53,224 nt of DNA. Origin: Firmicutes bacterium CAG:24053_14 (GTDB lineage Bacteria > Bacillota > Clostridia > Oscillospirales > Oscillospiraceae). Every line of letters begins with the position of its first letter. Within the stretch, counting starts at the first letter, position 1. The stretch lies in contig MNSZ01000061.1 in the NCBI GenBank assembly GCA_001916715.1, positions 1 to 53,224 on the forward strand. Reading direction: 5' to 3'. Position numbers and translations under genes: made by a program. The notes under the pieces are model-generated. The model did not search any database and was not told the origin of the DNA. It worked only from the letters and a program-made list of their open reading frames with translations. Positions 51,852 to 53,224 of this stretch are shown here, one piece after another.

Positions 51852-53090
51852 TTATTCGCCCGACGAGGGGATCGTTATCTCGCGGTCATAGCCCGCGCCG
51901 TAGCAGAAGGAGTGTATCTTCCCCTCCGACGGATTTATGACGTTCACGACAAAGGACGTATCGTCGGCTGTGTCGTGCGTTTTTGCGTACGTCGTCGTCT
52001 CGCCGTACTCTATGCCGTTCGAGTCCGCGCCCTCGTTTGCGCCAAGCTCGTTGTTGTAAAAGTAGCACATGTTCGGCGTTGCCACGCGCAGAACGTCAAA
52101 CTCCGTGTTGCCGCTGTCCTGAACGTCGCTGAGCTTTGCAACTGCAAAATTGTGCGTATGTCCGTGGAACGCGGCGTAAATCTTAGCGCTGTTTGAGTCC
52201 TTGAAGGACACCGTCATGCCAGAGAGCGTGACCGAGCCGCCGTCAACATACTGCTTGAGAATGTTGCCGAGAGTTTTGGCCGAGCTGTTCTTATCCAGGT
52301 TTTCCGTGAAGTCGAGCGGATAGTGCGACAGTATCACAATGCCCCAGCCGGCCTTTGCCCCGACGGCCTTGAGCGCCCTTGCAAACCAGAGCCGCTGCGT
52401 GAGCGAAACATTGTCCCAGTTCATGCCGATCTCGGCGGTGCTCAGGCAGAAAACGCGCAGCTTTTTCTCGTCGAAGTCGCGATAGCAGTAGCCCTCGGTG
52501 GTGCTGCCGTAGGTCGCGCCCTCGTTATAGCGGCCGACATAGGTGTATATCTCCTTGGGCTGGAGCCATGTGTTGTCGTTTGTCTCCAGCGCGCGGCGCA
52601 GTCCGTCGCGGTCGCCGGGAGTGCGAAACTGCGGAATGCCGCCAAAGCCCTCTTTTAAAATTGCGTTTATCTCGGCAAAATGCTGCCTGCCCTGCGCGAG
52701 CGTAGTCGTCTCGCTGCCTATGCTGTAGTCGCCCAGGAAGCAGCAGAAGTCAATGCCCGGCAGAATGTAGCTGAGCGCCTTCATTGCCATTCCGGCGTGC
52801 AGATTGCCGTCTACGATGTATTCGTCGTCGCTGTGATGGTGCGCATCGGATGCGGCGATAAAGGTTATGCTGCCACTCGTCTGCACGGCGCTGACCTTTT
52901 TTGCGACCGCGAGCGCCTCGGTCCTGACGTACTCGGGAACATCCGTCTGCACATATTTATCACCGGTTTTCATCGACTCTATCGCCGACGCCATCTGCGA
53001 GAGCTTATACGTCGTGCTCGAGCCGTTCCGCAGTCGTATAGCCGCCGCAACGGCCTGAACATCCGCTTCCTCATAAAGCTTTTTTGCCAT
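51852..53090 (-). CDS. Phage tail-type protein with metallophosphoesterase domain
   Basis: 412 residues. The N-terminal 45 residues (LYEEADVQAVAAAIRLRNGSS...YKLSQMASAI) match the start of many gut-phage tail/baseplate appendage proteins. The remainder is a calcineurin-like phosphoesterase: ASDAHHH (motif I-like), FLGDYS, TPGDRD, LSHYP and FHGHTHNF, covering the metal ligands. The first motif has DAHHH in place of the usual DxH, which keeps the Asp and a His. Its ATG overlaps the stop of the next upstream gene (TGATG). Likely a structural enzyme of a prophage whose remainder lies beyond the window. Substrate unknown. Confidence 0.8.
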   Translation of the reverse strand: MAKKLYEEADVQAVAAAIRLRNGSSTTYKLSQMASAIESMKTGDKYVQTDVPEYVRTEALAVAKKVSAVQTSGSITFIAASDAHHHSDDEYIVDGNLHAGMAMKALSYILPGIDFCCFLGDYSIGSETTTLAQGRQHFAEINAILKEGFGGIPQFRTPGDRDGLRRALETNDNTWLQPKEIYTYVGRYNEGATYGSTTEGYCYRDFDEKKLRVFCLSTAEIGMNWDNVSLTQRLWFARALKAVGAKAGWGIVILSHYPLDFTENLDKNSSAKTLGNILKQYVDGGSVTLSGMTVSFKDSNSAKIYAAFHGHTHNFAVAKLSDVQDSGNTEFDVLRVATPNMCYFYNNELGANEGADSNGIEYGETTTYAKTHDTADDTSFVVNVINPSEGKIHSFCYGAGYDREITIPSSGE

Positions 53091-53224
53091 CAGTAGCTCA
53101 CCTCACTTCCGTCTGCGACCTCAATGGTCTTATCCTTGAGACCGGTGTATTCGTAGCTTTCAACCCTGTCGCCAAGCTTTATCGTCAGTATCTTATATGG
53201 CGATACCTCAGGCTTGTCTATCGG
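53090..53224 (-). CDS. Probable phage structural protein, C-terminal end (partial)
   Basis: The last 44 codons of a minus-strand gene that enters from the right edge: it reads KILTIKLGDRVESYEYTG and ends EVADGSEVSY. The stop overlaps the start of the phosphoesterase gene by one base (TGATG), so the two are in one late-type operon. Too little remains to name; small tail proteins with this beta-rich ending often precede the tail-appendage gene. Confidence 0.6.
   Translation of the reverse strand, partial: PIDKPEVSPYKILTIKLGDRVESYEYTGLKDKTIEVADGSEVSY

Overview
The window is about 53 kb of GC-rich chromosome. It looks like an anaerobic gut member of the Bacillota, class Clostridia, most likely Oscillospirales. 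This is an inference from a GTP-type PEP carboxykinase next to pyruvate phosphate dikinase, the ylxM-ffh-rpsP-khpA and rimM-trmD blocks, a threonine T-box, a MurT/GatD pair and remnants of Tn916/Tn1549-type conjugative elements.

Layout. (1) 1-900: edge of an integrative element, with a partial parA, a structured leader and two terminators. (2) 905-10.5 kb, minus strand: PEP/pyruvate/oxaloacetate genes (ppdK, pckG), then RNA-modification and translation genes (rsmA, a trmD-GNAT fusion, rimM), then khpA, rpsP, ffh and ylxM from one strong promoter. (3) 10.6-22.2 kb, plus strand: a frameshifted cyclic beta-1,2-glucan synthase gene, the M16 pair ymfF/ymfH, lgt, a small coiled-coil protein and a nitroreductase. 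(4) 22.2-31.0 kb, minus strand: a LURP-one/Tubby-like protein, thrS with a T-box, a CNNM/CorC protein plus P-type ATPase behind a yybP-ykoY (Mn2+) riboswitch, a TRIC-type membrane protein and ychF. (5) 31.0-32.1 kb: about 1 kb of mobile-element debris (internally deleted integrase, xis tail, fragment of a type III modification methylase). (6) 32.2-36.1 kb: a FadR-type regulator facing a redox operon whose phytoene-desaturase-like gene carries a one-base frameshift; two matching operator palindromes lie in the shared promoter region. (7) 36.5-42.9 kb: tRNA-Ser, an unusual sugar nucleotidyltransferase, a LUD protein, the membrane protease YugP, a cupin, a DUF1232 protein, a Na/Pi cotransporter-like protein and an EamA transporter. 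(8) 42.9-50.4 kb, minus strand: a lipoprotein-like orphan, an IS1182 transposase scrap, a three-gene operon (LRR protein, MoxR-type AAA+ ATPase, metallopeptidase-vWA protein) and murT with a gatD-like gene that has lost its glutaminase catalytic residues. (9) 50.5-51.8 kb: a small basic membrane protein, tRNA-Asp, tRNA-Thr and an Asp/Glu racemase. (10) 51.85 kb to the end: phage tail-type genes, probably the edge of a prophage.

The best candidate for an undescribed system is the LRR-MoxR-vWA operon at 43.9-48.2 kb. Its architecture resembles ternary vWA-MoxR systems but has a leucine-rich-repeat third partner. The GatD-like subunit without Cys or His, the TrmD-acetyltransferase fusion, the nucleotidyltransferase with a degenerate phosphomutase tail, and the Mn2+-riboswitch-controlled CNNM/P-type ATPase pair also deserve attention. 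Two single-base frameshifts (cyclic glucan synthase, desaturase-like) may be real mutations or assembly errors.
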